64,000 nucleotides of DNA from VRUE01 sp963840565 (GCA_963840565.1 CAWIZH010000002.1:744001-808000); one strand, 5' to 3'; shown: positions 46,530 to 54,566, numbered from the stretch's first letter. A program made the numbers and translations. Notes: generated by a model not told the origin, from the letters alone.

Positions 46530-46891
46530 GCCAGACCCTTCAGCACGCGGGCCTGGAGCGCCAGCATGTCGCCCGCGTCGACCTCGTGGTCGTAGCCGCA
46601 GAGGTGGAGCACGCCGTGGACGGCGGCCTCGGTGACATCGGAGCAGTGCTCGGGGCAGATCGCCACGTCGCCGATCTCACGCGGGCCGGGCGCCGGGCCG
46701 GCGCCGTCGATTGGGAATGCGAGCACGTCGGTGGGCGCGTCCTTGCCGCGGTGCTCGCGGTTGAGCTCGCGGATCCGCGACGCATCGACCAACTCGACCG
46801 CGAGATGGCCGTCGTCGACCCCCGCGGCGGCAAGCGCGGCGGCCACCGGCTCGCGCAGCTCCGCCGGCACGTCGGAGAGGTCGGGGCTCAA
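46526..46891 (-). CDS. ybeY: endoribonuclease YbeY
   Basis: YbeY is the zinc RNase needed for 16S rRNA 3' end processing and ribosome quality control. The 121-residue product has RELNREHRGKDAPTDVLAFP and the H3XH5XH zinc signature in HGVLHLCGYDHE. It is a little shorter than many homologues because the N-terminus is trimmed. It overlaps phoH upstream and era downstream by four bases each. Confidence 0.95.
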   Translation of the reverse strand: MSPDLSDVPAELREPVAAALAAAGVDDGHLAVELVDASRIRELNREHRGKDAPTDVLAFPIDGAGPAPGPREIGDVAICPEHCSDVTEAAVHGVLHLCGYDHEVDAGDMLALQARVLKGLA

Positions 46892-48957
46892 GAGCCCGGC
46901 GTCGGCCCGTGTTCGGCCCGCGCTGCCCGCTCGCGGTTGCCGTGCTCGTCATAGGCGGCGACGATGCGCTGGACCAGCTTGTGACGGACGACGTCCTCGC
47001 CGCCGAAGTTGATGAAGTCGATGTCCTTGACCGAGCCGAGGATGTCGCGGACGACGACCAGGCCTGAGCGCTGCTCGGTCGGCAGGTCGATCTGGGTGAC
47101 GTCGCCGGTGACGACCATGCGCGAGTTGAAGCCGAGCCGGGTCAGGAACATCTTCATCTGCTCGGGGCTGGTGTTCTGCGCCTCGTCGAGGATCACGAAG
47201 GAGTCGTTCAGCGTGTTGTGCGTGACAAGGAAATCGTCAGTGACATAGAGCGAGTCGGCGGCCGCCACCTGGATGCAGACAGTCTCTGCTTCCCCTGCCG
47301 GCTCAATCGAGTGCACGAAGCGCATCGGGCGACCGCCACCGTCGCCGCGGTAGCGCTTGCTCTTGCGCACCAGACGAAACGGTTCGATTCCATCGGGCAA
47401 ACGGATGTCCATGATGAACGCGTCTGATCGATGGTGGACTGGGCGACCATTTGCCAAGCCTGGTCGTCGACCCGCCGCCCTCCTCCGTCGTGTGTAGGCA
47501 ACCCCTCCCAGCGAACGGACCAGGAAGGAGACATCCTCATGAAGCCGTTCGGAGCAGGTCGTGTACTGAATGCGGCAAGTACGGGAGCGCTGCACCACCG
47601 GGCCTCCGTCGCTGTCAAGCAAGCCCTGCAGGACGGCAAGGCGAACTGCAGGCTCGTTGTAGAGATAAGCATCGGGGACGAACTTCGTGCTCGATCTCGT
47701 GCCGATCAGACCGAGCTCGCGAAGAACAGCGGTGGCGGGGTTGGCGACGATTACTCCTCCCCGATGGCCCGCAACGTGGCGAAGGTGATAATCCATGGCG
47801 CTCTTTCGCCGCAGCTCGATCCCATCCAGGCGCTCCTCCAGGGCGACGGCCAACTCCGGATCGGCCGTGGAGAAACTCGGGGTAGTCGTGCCCGTCAGGC
47901 AACCATCGCCCAGAAGGAGGCCTAGGGCATAGGGATCCATCGGGATCTCGCACCGCGGGAACTCAACCGGCGCGGCAAGAAGTGGAAGTTCGAAACGGTG
48001 CTGGTGGGCCGACCGGAGCCGACCGACCATCTCACGCGTTTCGACAACCCGGCCAGGCTTTTCCCGGCGGCGATCGGCTGCGGTGAACACATGCCACAGG
48101 TGTTCACCGCAGCAAAGCGTTTCGGCACCGTCCTGCGCTTGAAGCCGGAAGACCTCCTTACGACCCTGTGGGTACACGCCTAGGACCGGCGTGGGGAGAC
48201 CGTTCGACCCAACCACCAAGTCCCCAACCCGGAGGTTGCCAATCGGCTGGAAACCCGATGGCGTCAGCACCTTGGAATCGAGCGGCTGGGCACGGCCGCG
48301 CATAAACGCGAGCGGCGCCACCTCGATCACGCCGCGCTCGAAGTAGCCGTTGACGCGGTCCGGATCGAGCATGTCGAAGAGGGCGTCGAAAAGCGGCCGC
48401 AGGTAGGGATCGACCTTGGCCTGGATGTCGCCTGGCAGGAAGCCGAGCCGCTCCCCCGCCTCGACTGCGGGCCGGGTGAGGATGATCCGCTGCACCTGCT
48501 TGTCGGCCAGCGCGGCGGCAGCCATCGCCACGGCAAGGAAGGTCTTGCCGGTGCCGGCGGGGCCGACGCCAAAGGTGATCGTGTGATCGCGGATCGAGTC
48601 GACGTAGCGCTTCTGGTTCAGCGTCTTCGGCGAGACCTTGGTGTTGCGGTGGTGCCAGACGACGTCCTCGAGGATCTCGGCCGGGCTCTCGTCGGCGTCG
48701 AGCGCGCCGGTCACCGCTTCGATCGTCCCCGGCGCCACCTCGTGCCCGTTCTCGATCAGCTCGACCAGCTCGTCGACCACGGTCGCGGCCGTCTGCACGT
48801 CGGCCGGTTCGCCGTCGAGGGTGAGCACGTTGCCGCGCAGGTGAAAGTCGCAATCGAGGTGGCCGCGCAGGGCGCGCAGCACCGCGTCCTCGGAGCCCGC
48901 CAGCTCGGCGGCAACGCTGTTCTCGAGCGTGAGCTGCCTACGCGCCAAGCCGCTCAC
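46888..48957 (-). CDS. phoH: PhoH-like ATPase interrupted by an intein
   Basis: The host protein (about 330 residues after splicing) has an N-terminal PhoH region, WHHRNTKVSPKTLNQKRYVD, Walker A GPAGTGKTFLAVA (residues 132-139), RPAVEAGERLGFLPGDIQAK and APLAFMRGR. After the intein it resumes with TLNDSFVILDEAQNTSPEQM (Walker B), KMFLTRLGFNSRMVVTGDVT and QIDLP. PhoH proteins are RNA-related ATPases next to ybeY in many genomes. The intein (residues 223-581) sits exactly between RGR and TLND, just before Walker B, a typical active-site insertion point. Its start overlaps yqeY by 20 bases. Confidence 0.95.
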   Translation of the reverse strand: MSGLARRQLTLENSVAAELAGSEDAVLRALRGHLDCDFHLRGNVLTLDGEPADVQTAATVVDELVELIENGHEVAPGTIEAVTGALDADESPAEILEDVVWHHRNTKVSPKTLNQKRYVDSIRDHTITFGVGPAGTGKTFLAVAMAAAALADKQVQRIILTRPAVEAGERLGFLPGDIQAKVDPYLRPLFDALFDMLDPDRVNGYFERGVIEVAPLAFMRGRAQPLDSKVLTPSGFQPIGNLRVGDLVVGSNGLPTPVLGVYPQGRKEVFRLQAQDGAETLCCGEHLWHVFTAADRRREKPGRVVETREMVGRLRSAHQHRFELPLLAAPVEFPRCEIPMDPYALGLLLGDGCLTGTTTPSFSTADPELAVALEERLDGIELRRKSAMDYHLRHVAGHRGGVIVANPATAVLRELGLIGTRSSTKFVPDAYLYNEPAVRLAVLQGLLDSDGGPVVQRSRTCRIQYTTCSERLHEDVSFLVRSLGGVAYTRRRRAAGRRPGLANGRPVHHRSDAFIMDIRLPDGIEPFRLVRKSKRYRGDGGGRPMRFVHSIEPAGEAETVCIQVAAADSLYVTDDFLVTHNTLNDSFVILDEAQNTSPEQMKMFLTRLGFNSRMVVTGDVTQIDLPTEQRSGLVVVRDILGSVKDIDFINFGGEDVVRHKLVQRIVAAYDEHGNRERAARAEHGPTPGS
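47215..48291 (-). mobile_element. PhoH intein, probable class 3, with LAGLIDADG endonuclease
   Basis: Residues 223-581 (359 aa) begin AQPLDSKVLTPSGFQPIGNL and end LYVTDDFLVTHN, followed by Thr. Position 1 is Ala, not Cys or Ser, so standard N-S/O acyl shift is impossible. The class 3 triplet WCT can be read as Trp288 (CGEHLW, block B), Cys561 (TVCIQV, block F) and Thr579 (VTHN, block G). In such inteins the block F Cys starts splicing. Two LAGLIDADG motifs, YALGLLLGDG (343-352) and LAVLQGLLDSDG (440-451), indicate a homing endonuclease. Both appear intact. Confidence 0.9.
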
Positions 48958-49369
48958 GCACCGCCGCGCTGACCCGCTTGCCGTCGGCGCGCCCGCCGAG
49001 CTTCGGCATCAGCGCCGACATCACCTGGCCCATCTGCTTCTGCTCGCTGGCACCGGTCTCGCTGACCGCCGCATCGACCAGCTCCGCCAGCTCCTCGTCG
49101 GAGAGCTGCTTGGGCAGATAGGCCTCGATCAGCTCCGCCTCGAAGTTCTCGGCCGTCGCCTGCTCGGCACGGCCCGCATCGCCGTAGGCCTTGGCGGCTT
49201 CGAGTCGCTTCTTGCGCTCGCGCTGAAGCACCGCTACCTCATCGCCGTCACCGAGCTTGGCGTCCTTCTGCAGCGAGTCGACGATCATCCGCAGGGCGCC
49301 GGCGCGCTCGCGCTCACCCGCCTTCATCGCCGTCCGCACATCTGCCTGAACCTGCTCGAGAACGCTCAT
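48938..49369 (-). CDS. GatB/YqeY domain-containing protein
   Basis: The 143-residue product has the YqeY pattern: VQADVRTAMKAGERERAGAL, RMIVDSLQKDAK, AELIEAYLPKQLSDEELAEL, GQVMSALMPKLGGRADGKRV and SAAVRERLG. The domain resembles the tRNA-binding tail of GatB, but free-standing YqeY has no settled function. It lies upstream of phoH as in many Gram-positive genomes. Confidence 0.92.
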   Translation of the reverse strand: MSVLEQVQADVRTAMKAGERERAGALRMIVDSLQKDAKLGDGDEVAVLQRERKKRLEAAKAYGDAGRAEQATAENFEAELIEAYLPKQLSDEELAELVDAAVSETGASEQKQMGQVMSALMPKLGGRADGKRVSAAVRERLGA

Positions 49370-49374
49370 CCGGT

Positions 49375-49785
49375 CTAAGGGTAGTCGGCGGAGTCGGGCG
49401 CCACCGCGAGGCCCTTGGAGACCAGGTCGGCGATGTTGGTGCTGACCAGGGTCCAGCCGTAACGGCGGGCCGCGGCGACATATGCGGCGTCGTAGGCGGT
49501 GAGGCTGTGCTCGGCCGCGATCTCGACGGTGCGGCGAATCAGCTCCGCGTCGATGGCAATCATGCGGTCGGCGCAGCGTGCGACGATCAGCCGGCAGAGG
49601 TCGGTGGCGTCGTCACAGCGCTGCTTTCTCGATCCGACGACGTTGGCGACCTCGTAGAGGGTCAGGTCCAAAGCCGCAACCTGCTGGTCAGAGTCGACAG
49701 CGAGCAGGCGCGCTACCTCGAAGTAGCGGTCTCCGCCGTCCTTCGCGGCAATCCAGACACCGGCGTCGAGCAGGAGCGCGGTCAA
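49375..49785 (-). CDS. vapC: VapC-like PIN domain toxin
   Basis: The 136-residue product has the PIN-domain acidic residues in TALLLDAGVWIAAKDGG, LTLYEVANVVGSR (the conserved Glu), LTAYDAAYVAAARRYGWTLV and STNIADL. It should be an RNase, usually cutting tRNA or rRNA. It overlaps its antitoxin gene by four bases. The pair sits inside the conserved prmA-yqeY-phoH block, which it interrupts, as a mobile module would. Confidence 0.9.
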   Translation of the reverse strand: MTALLLDAGVWIAAKDGGDRYFEVARLLAVDSDQQVAALDLTLYEVANVVGSRKQRCDDATDLCRLIVARCADRMIAIDAELIRRTVEIAAEHSLTAYDAAYVAAARRYGWTLVSTNIADLVSKGLAVAPDSADYP

Positions 49786-50009
49786 TGTGATTCACGGTCT
49801 TCGCGGATCAGCCTCGCGGCATCCCCACCCATATCTACGGGCGGACCGAGGAGATCTTCGAATTCCTTGCGGCGGTTGGCGCTCTCCACCGATATCTCCT
49901 GCTCAACCAGCCGCCGCAGGAGGCCGCTGCGCGTCTCGCGATTGGCACGGGCCTGGGCGTCGAGGCGCTCGAGCAGGTTGTCGGGAATGGAGATCATCAC
50001 CTTTGCCAC
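49782..50009 (-). CDS. vapB: ribbon-helix-helix antitoxin of the VapC toxin
   Basis: From the GTG at 50009 the product is 75 residues: VAKVMISIPDNLLERLDAQA, RANRETRSGLLRRLVEQEIS, a CopG/RHH DNA-binding fold, then an acidic tail that would wrap the toxin. An ATG at 50051 in frame would add 14 residues that do not fit. The GTG is six bases after TATACT, implying a leaderless message and probable autoregulation at that site. Confidence 0.85.
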   Translation of the reverse strand: MAKVMISIPDNLLERLDAQARANRETRSGLLRRLVEQEISVESANRRKEFEDLLGPPVDMGGDAARLIREDRESH

Positions 50010-50021
50010 GGGGTGAGTATA
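50010..50021 (-). promoter_or_regulatory. -10 box of a leaderless vapBC promoter
   Basis: The minus strand has TATACT at 50016-50021, then six bases, then the vapB GTG. No good -35 is seen, which fits an autoregulated toxin-antitoxin promoter. The remaining 74-base gap to murI shows no other feature. Confidence 0.5.
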
Positions 50022-50125
50022 TACGGTATTGCTGAGGGTTGTTGTCGTCATCGATGGACCCTCGCAGGCCGGAGCTCACGCGGGGGTCACATGTGTGCCA
50101 GGAGTGCGAATTCGAGCGCGCGGAA

Positions 50126-50974
50126 CTAGGGATCGTCGGCAATCTCGACCCGCTCCACGTCGCCCAAGGGCATCTGCAGGAAGCGGGTGCCGAGGTCGCG
50201 GAAGGAATCGATGTCCCCAGTGCAGAGGAACCGGTAGCCCCCCTCCCCGTCGGCAGAGCGGGCGAGACCACGGCGCTCGAGCGTGCGCTGAACAGCGGCG
50301 GCGACAGCATGGCCACCGCTGACCAGGCGGATGTCGCGGCCGAGGATGCGCTGCAGCATCGGCGCCACCAGCGGGTAATGGGTGCAGCCGAGGATCAGGG
50401 TGTCGACCTCGGCGCGCTTCAGCGGCGCGCAGTAGGCACGGGCCATCTCGACCACGGCCTCGTCGAAGGGCGAGCCGTCCTGGATGAAGGGCGCCAGGTC
50501 GGGCGCCTCGACTTCGGTCACCTCGAGCGCCCGGCCCTGACCTTCGAGCGCGTGTCGGTAGGCAGCGCTCGCAACCGTGTTCGGCGTCGCCAGCACCCCA
50601 ACCCTGCCGTTGTCGGTGATCGCCGCGGCGATCTCGGCCTGCGGCTCGACCACCGGCACCACCTCCACCCCATGCTCCGCGGCGACATCGCGGGCGACGT
50701 CCGCGCCGATCGAGGTCGCGGTGTTGCAGGCGATCACCAGCAGCTTGGCGCGGCCGCCGAGCAGCAGCTCGGCAATCGCCCTTATCCGCGCCCGGAGATC
50801 GTCCGGATCCTTGACGCCGTACGGAAACCAGTCCGTGTCGCCGAGGTAGACGTAGTCCTCCTCGGGCAGCGAAACCAGGCACTCGTGCAGCACGGTCAAC
50901 CCGCCGACCCCGGAGTCGAACATCGCGATCGGCAGCGAGGGATCAAGCTTGGTCCCGGCAACGGGTGTGGCCAT
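50126..50974 (-). CDS. murI: glutamate racemase
   Basis: MurI makes D-glutamate for peptidoglycan. The 282-residue product has IAMFDSGVGGLTVLHECLVS, YLGDTDWFPYG, the first catalytic Cys in VIACNTATSIGADVAR, VVEPQ, VGVLATPNTVAS and the second catalytic Cys in DTLILGCTHYPLVAPML. Length and motifs are complete. It follows the DUF2269 gene by 13 bases. Confidence 0.96.
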   Translation of the reverse strand: MATPVAGTKLDPSLPIAMFDSGVGGLTVLHECLVSLPEEDYVYLGDTDWFPYGVKDPDDLRARIRAIAELLLGGRAKLLVIACNTATSIGADVARDVAAEHGVEVVPVVEPQAEIAAAITDNGRVGVLATPNTVASAAYRHALEGQGRALEVTEVEAPDLAPFIQDGSPFDEAVVEMARAYCAPLKRAEVDTLILGCTHYPLVAPMLQRILGRDIRLVSGGHAVAAAVQRTLERRGLARSADGEGGYRFLCTGDIDSFRDLGTRFLQMPLGDVERVEIADDP

Positions 50975-50987
50975 CAGGGCCGGCCCG

Positions 50988-51488
50988 CTAGAGGAATGGC
51001 TTGTAGGCCATGAAGAAGATCGTCACGACGACGATCAGACCGGCAAACCCTCCCACTTTGCTGAGCCGCGCGCTCACCGCGTTGAACTCGTCGCTGAGCG
51101 TGTCGCCGGTCTTCAAGTCACGTTCAGCCAATTCCCTCGCCTTGCGCGTCTGAGGCTTGAAGAACGCCCCTTGCAGGGCGAAGAGGGAAATGATCGCCAG
51201 GTAGCCGACGCTGATGAACACCTCACTGGCGTCCCAATTCCCGTCGGCCTGCATGTATATCCCCGCCACCAGCAGGACGATCATCCCGGGCGAGACGAGA
51301 TAGCGATCGACCTTCTGCACACCGGCGATGATCGCCGGTGTGGCGCGGGGGAACTGCGGCGCGACCGAGAAGAAGAACCCGTAACCGAAGGTCGGCCCGA
51401 ACGCAAGCACCACCGCCAAGATGTGCAGGAACAGGGCGAACTTGTAGCCGGGGGAAATAATCGTCGCTAGCTCCACGGGCGACAACAT
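50988..51488 (-). CDS. DUF2269-type integral membrane protein
   Basis: The 166-residue product has four membrane segments (YKFALFLHILAVVLAFGPTF, YLVSPGMIVLLVAGIYMQ, VGYLAIISLFALQGAFF, GGFAGLIVVVTIFFMAYKPF) and the DUF2269-like H-I-L-A-V start. Function unknown. It is 9 bases from prmA and probably part of the same transcript. Confidence 0.75.
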   Translation of the reverse strand: MLSPVELATIISPGYKFALFLHILAVVLAFGPTFGYGFFFSVAPQFPRATPAIIAGVQKVDRYLVSPGMIVLLVAGIYMQADGNWDASEVFISVGYLAIISLFALQGAFFKPQTRKARELAERDLKTGDTLSDEFNAVSARLSKVGGFAGLIVVVTIFFMAYKPFL

Positions 51489-51497
51489 ATCGGCAGC

Positions 51498-52376
51498 CTA
51501 GGCGGCGCGCAGCAGCAACGCGGCCCAATCTCCCTCGAGACGACGGTCGGCCTCAACCAAGCCGACCGGGGCAAAGAGTGCCGTCGTCTCGTCCAGCTCG
51601 CTCGGAAGCAGTCCCGAGCAGACCATGGTTTGGGGAGCCGGGAGGGGGTTCTCCGGAGCAACAGCCGGGAGGCTCCGGAGAACCCCCTCCCGGCTCCCTT
51701 CGCCGACGAGCTGTTCGGCCACGACTCGGAGAACCGGAGCGGTCATGTTGGCTACCACTGTCGGGGCAAGCTCCGGGAGACTCTCGCGCAGGTTGCGGTG
51801 TTCAAGCTCGATCGAGACGCCGTTGGCTTTGGCGTTGACGCTTGACGCCTCGATCGCCGGCTCCTCATGGTCGTAACCGCGAACCGGTCCCCAGCCGAGC
51901 TTGGCCGCCGCGATGGCGAGCACCCCAGAGCCGGTGCCAAGGTCGGTCAGCGGTCCATGGGCTTCGCCCGCCTGAGCAAGCTCAAGCAAGAGCTCGAGGG
52001 AAAGCCGAGTGGTCGGATGGGCGCCGGTGCCGAAGGCGCGGCCCGGGTCGACGACGACATCGATCGTGCCCTCGCGTGGCTCCTCCCAGGAAGGGCGCAG
52101 CCAGAGGCGGTCGCCGACCAGGAGCGGTTTGTGGAAGTCCTGCCAGCGGTCGGCCCAGTCGTCGGGGACCTCGGTCGCCACCACCTCGACCAGCCCGTCG
52201 CCGGCCGCCACCTCGATCTCACCCAACTCCGGCAGCTCGCCCTCGCCGCCGTAGATCGCGTACTCGACGTAATCCGGCCCGCGCTCCTCCTCGACCCCGT
52301 TGGGGGCGAGCACGGTCAGCTCGGCGAGGACGATCTCCGCTTGCTCGGGCCTGCAGCGAACGGCGAGGCGAATCAA
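51498..52376 (-). CDS. prmA: ribosomal protein L11 methyltransferase with an in-frame palindromic insert
   Basis: The 292-residue product has an N-terminal L11-binding domain, then VDPGRAFGTGAHPTTRLSLE, LTDLGTGSGVLAIAAAKLGW (SAM motif I), GYDHEEPAIEASSVNAKANG and VVANMTAPVLRVVAEQL. It trimethylates L11. Between residues 227 and 248 (GSREGVLRSLPAVAPENPLP) the protein is translated from palindrome G, after which MVCSGLLPSELDETTALFAP resumes the normal fold. The insert is 22 codons and keeps frame, in a loop between the last conserved strands. It overlaps dnaJ by four bases. Confidence 0.93.
   Translation of the reverse strand: MIRLAVRCRPEQAEIVLAELTVLAPNGVEEERGPDYVEYAIYGGEGELPELGEIEVAAGDGLVEVVATEVPDDWADRWQDFHKPLLVGDRLWLRPSWEEPREGTIDVVVDPGRAFGTGAHPTTRLSLELLLELAQAGEAHGPLTDLGTGSGVLAIAAAKLGWGPVRGYDHEEPAIEASSVNAKANGVSIELEHRNLRESLPELAPTVVANMTAPVLRVVAEQLVGEGSREGVLRSLPAVAPENPLPAPQTMVCSGLLPSELDETTALFAPVGLVEADRRLEGDWAALLLRAA
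51633..51698. repeat. palindrome G (66 bases) inside prmA
   Basis: Perfect 27-base arms (51633-51659 and 51672-51698) with a 12-base loop. The element is exactly 22 codons long and is read through in frame by prmA. Homologous methyltransferases lack this stretch, as far as I can judge from the family pattern. No core match to families A-C. Confidence 0.85.
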
Positions 52377-53041
52377 CCGAAGGCTCTGCGCATGCGGGAG
52401 AAAAAGCTGTCGTCGTCCTGCTGGGACCGCAGGTTGCGGGCCTCGAGCGTCTCCTCCAGCTTTTCGGCCAGCACGCGCTGCTCCTCGGAGAGGTCGGTGG
52501 GGACGATGACGTGGATGACGATGCGCAGGTCGCCAGGCGGGCCGCCGCCCGAGCCGGGCAGGCCGTGGCCGCGGAGGGCGAACTGGGTGCCGTGCTGGAC
52601 GCCGGGCGGCAGCTCGATCTCGCGCTCGCCCTCGTGGCTGGGGATCTCCACCGACGCCCCCAGCATCGCCTGCAGGGCGGAGATTTCGACCGCGTGCATG
52701 AGGTCCTGACCGCGCATCGGCCCACGCCGCACCTCGAAACCGAAGGCGCCGCCGAAGACCGCCGAGAAGATGTCCTCGACCGAGCTGAAGCCCTGGCCGC
52801 CGGGCGGGAAGCCGCCCGAGCGCAGGCCCTCGTGGCCGAAGCGGTCGTAGGTCTGGCGCTGCTCGGGGTCGGAGAGCACCTCGTAGGCCTCGGCCGCCGC
52901 CTTGAACTTCTCCTCGGCCTCGGGATCGTGAGCGTTGACGTCCGGGTGCAGCTCGCGGGCGAGGCGGCGAAATGAGCTCTTCACCTCCGCCCCGGAGGCA
53001 CCGCGCTCGACGCCGAGGATCTCGTAGTAGTCGCGTGGCAT
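52373..53041 (-). CDS. dnaJ: DnaJ-type co-chaperone lacking the zinc-finger domain
   Basis: The 222-residue product starts MPRDYYEILGVERGASGAEV with the HPD triad (LHPDVNAHDP), a Gly/Phe-rich region (GFPPGGQGFSSVEDIFSAVF) and C-terminal beta domains (RGQDLMHAVEISALQAMLGA, ELPPGVQHGTQFALRGHGLP). No CXXCXGXG repeat is present, so it is a type II (CbpA-like) J protein. It activates DnaK. In the hrcA operon one usually finds a full DnaJ of about 370 residues; another may be elsewhere. Confidence 0.92.
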   Translation of the reverse strand: MPRDYYEILGVERGASGAEVKSSFRRLARELHPDVNAHDPEAEEKFKAAAEAYEVLSDPEQRQTYDRFGHEGLRSGGFPPGGQGFSSVEDIFSAVFGGAFGFEVRRGPMRGQDLMHAVEISALQAMLGASVEIPSHEGEREIELPPGVQHGTQFALRGHGLPGSGGGPPGDLRIVIHVIVPTDLSEEQRVLAEKLEETLEARNLRSQQDDDSFFSRMRRAFG

Positions 53042-53051
53042 CGGGTCTGAG

Positions 53052-54074
53052 TCAGCCGTCGTAGACCGTCTCGCAGTAGCGCGAGAGCTCGCGGGCGGCA
53101 CCGCGCACCGAGGCAATCGCGGTCGCGTAATCCATCCGCAGCGGGCCGACCACGCCGACCGCACCGAGGTTGCGGTGGGCGAGACCGTAGTTGGCGCCGA
53201 CGACGCTGACCGAGCGCAGCTCCGGCTGCGGGTTCTCGCCGCCGATCCAGAGGAAGACGGAGCGCTGGTCGAGCACCGAGCGCAGCATGCCGAGCATGCT
53301 CGCCCGCTCCTCGAGCGCGGTCATCAGCCGGTCGGCGCGGGGCAGGTCGGCGAAGTGCGCTTCGGAGAGCAGGCGCGAGGCACCCTCGGTGTAGAGGGTG
53401 TCGACGGACTCCTCGCCTTCCAGCTCGGTGAAGGCGGCACTGAGAGCGCCGATGAACTCCGCCTCGACCGGGCCCAACTCCGGATCGGCGAGGCGGCCGG
53501 CGATCATGCGGGCGCCGAGGCTCATCCCTTCCAGCGACTCGTTCAGGTAGCTGGAGGCCCACTCCACCAAGCCGGGGTCGACCGGACTGGGAAAGTCAAA
53601 GACGCGCTTGGCGACGGCGCCGTTGGAGGCAATCGCGACCACCATCACGCGGCTCGGCTGCAGCCGCAGGACCTCAACCCGACGGATCGTCGCGGCGATG
53701 GTCTCGGCCGGCGCGGTCACCAACGCCATCAGGTCGGTGACCTGAGCCAGCGCCGTCGTCGTCTCCCGCATAGCCGCATCGATCTCCCGCCGCAGCTCCA
53801 GCTCAACCGCGTTCTCGGCAGGCAGTCTTCCCGAGGCGAGCAGCGAATCGACATGGCTGCGGTATCCGACCTCGGTCGGCACCCGCCCGGCGGAAGTGTG
53901 GGGATGCGTCAGATATCCCGCGGCCTCGAGCGCCGCAAGCTCCGCCCGCACAGTAGAAGCTCCCCAGTCAACCTCGGTCCGGTCGGCAATCTCCTTGGAC
54001 GGCACAGGCCGTCCCGACGCGAGATAAGCGTCAACAACAAGCTTAAGAATGAGCTCCTGGCGCGGCGAAAGCAT
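53052..54074 (-). CDS. hrcA: heat-inducible transcription repressor HrcA
   Basis: HrcA represses chaperone operons by binding CIRCE. The 340-residue product starts MLSPRQELILKLVVDAYLAS, with the winged helix continuing GRPVPSKEIADRTEVDWGAS, TVRAELAALEAAGYLTHPHT and SAGRVPTEVGYRSHVDSLL, then a GAF-like domain ending VVGANYGLAHRNLGAVGVVG. The ATG at 54074 is canonical. Upstream frame to 54173 translates palindrome B3. I see no CIRCE before this gene. Confidence 0.96.
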   Translation of the reverse strand: MLSPRQELILKLVVDAYLASGRPVPSKEIADRTEVDWGASTVRAELAALEAAGYLTHPHTSAGRVPTEVGYRSHVDSLLASGRLPAENAVELELRREIDAAMRETTTALAQVTDLMALVTAPAETIAATIRRVEVLRLQPSRVMVVAIASNGAVAKRVFDFPSPVDPGLVEWASSYLNESLEGMSLGARMIAGRLADPELGPVEAEFIGALSAAFTELEGEESVDTLYTEGASRLLSEAHFADLPRADRLMTALEERASMLGMLRSVLDQRSVFLWIGGENPQPELRSVSVVGANYGLAHRNLGAVGVVGPLRMDYATAIASVRGAARELSRYCETVYDG

Positions 54075-54087
54075 TCTCTGGAGTCTA

Positions 54088-54169
54088 GGAGGAGCGGCGG
54101 GTGGCCCTCCCAAAACACTCAAGAGCGGCTCCTGCCGCTCGTTTTGGGAGGGCCACCCGCCGCTCCTCC
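54088..54169. repeat. palindrome B3 (82 bases, core family B)
   Basis: Perfect 29-base arms (54088-54116 and 54141-54169), the longest here, enclose the 24-base family B core ACTCAA + GAGCGGC-TCCT-GCCGCTC. It begins 4 bases after the stop of the hadB-like gene (54174) and ends 13 bases before the hrcA start. Confidence 0.92.
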
Positions 54170-54173
54170 CCAC

Positions 54174-54566
54174 CTACAGCTGAATTTCCGCCTCCGCATT
54201 GCGGATCGTCTGATTGTCACCCTGCGCCGCCACGGTCTCGATCGTCACCGTGTCGCCGTCAACCGACTTGACGGTGCCGCTGACGACGATCTCCGTCTCG
54301 GGGGCGCCCATGCCGCGGAACTGCACCGAGAGCCGTTTCAGGGCCTTGGGATCGCCACCTGCGACATCGGTCGCGGAGCGCGCCACCAGGCCCATCATGT
54401 AGAGGCCGTGCAGGATTGTGTTCGGCAGCCCGACCATTTTCGCGAACTCGGGATCGATGTGGATCGGGTTGAAGTCACCGGAGGCACCCGCGTAGCGGTG
54501 CGGCAGGTACTTATCTGGGGTAACGCTCAGCCCGGCGATCGAATCGCCAACGCTCAAATCGGCCAT
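54174..54566 (-). CDS. MaoC-like dehydratase (HadB-type)
   Basis: The 130-residue product has the hot-dog hydratase core AGASGDFNPIHIDPEFAKMV with the catalytic Asp/His dyad, GLPNTILHGLYMMGLVARSA, and KRLSVQFRGMGAPETEIVVS. It would hydrate or dehydrate 3-hydroxyacyl thioesters. It follows a FAS1-like dehydratase gene by one base, as hadB follows hadA in mycobacteria, where the heterodimer serves fatty-acid synthase II. Confidence 0.9.
   Translation of the reverse strand: MADLSVGDSIAGLSVTPDKYLPHRYAGASGDFNPIHIDPEFAKMVGLPNTILHGLYMMGLVARSATDVAGGDPKALKRLSVQFRGMGAPETEIVVSGTVKSVDGDTVTIETVAAQGDNQTIRNAEAEIQL

Noticed and set aside
54075..54173. N-terminal extensions of hrcA, trpA, trpC, coaE and trpF through palindromes
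   Set aside because: Each extension simply translates a palindrome arm and core, and the downstream start matches the family's normal N-terminus. Unlike prmA or comEC, nothing conserved lies upstream of the element.
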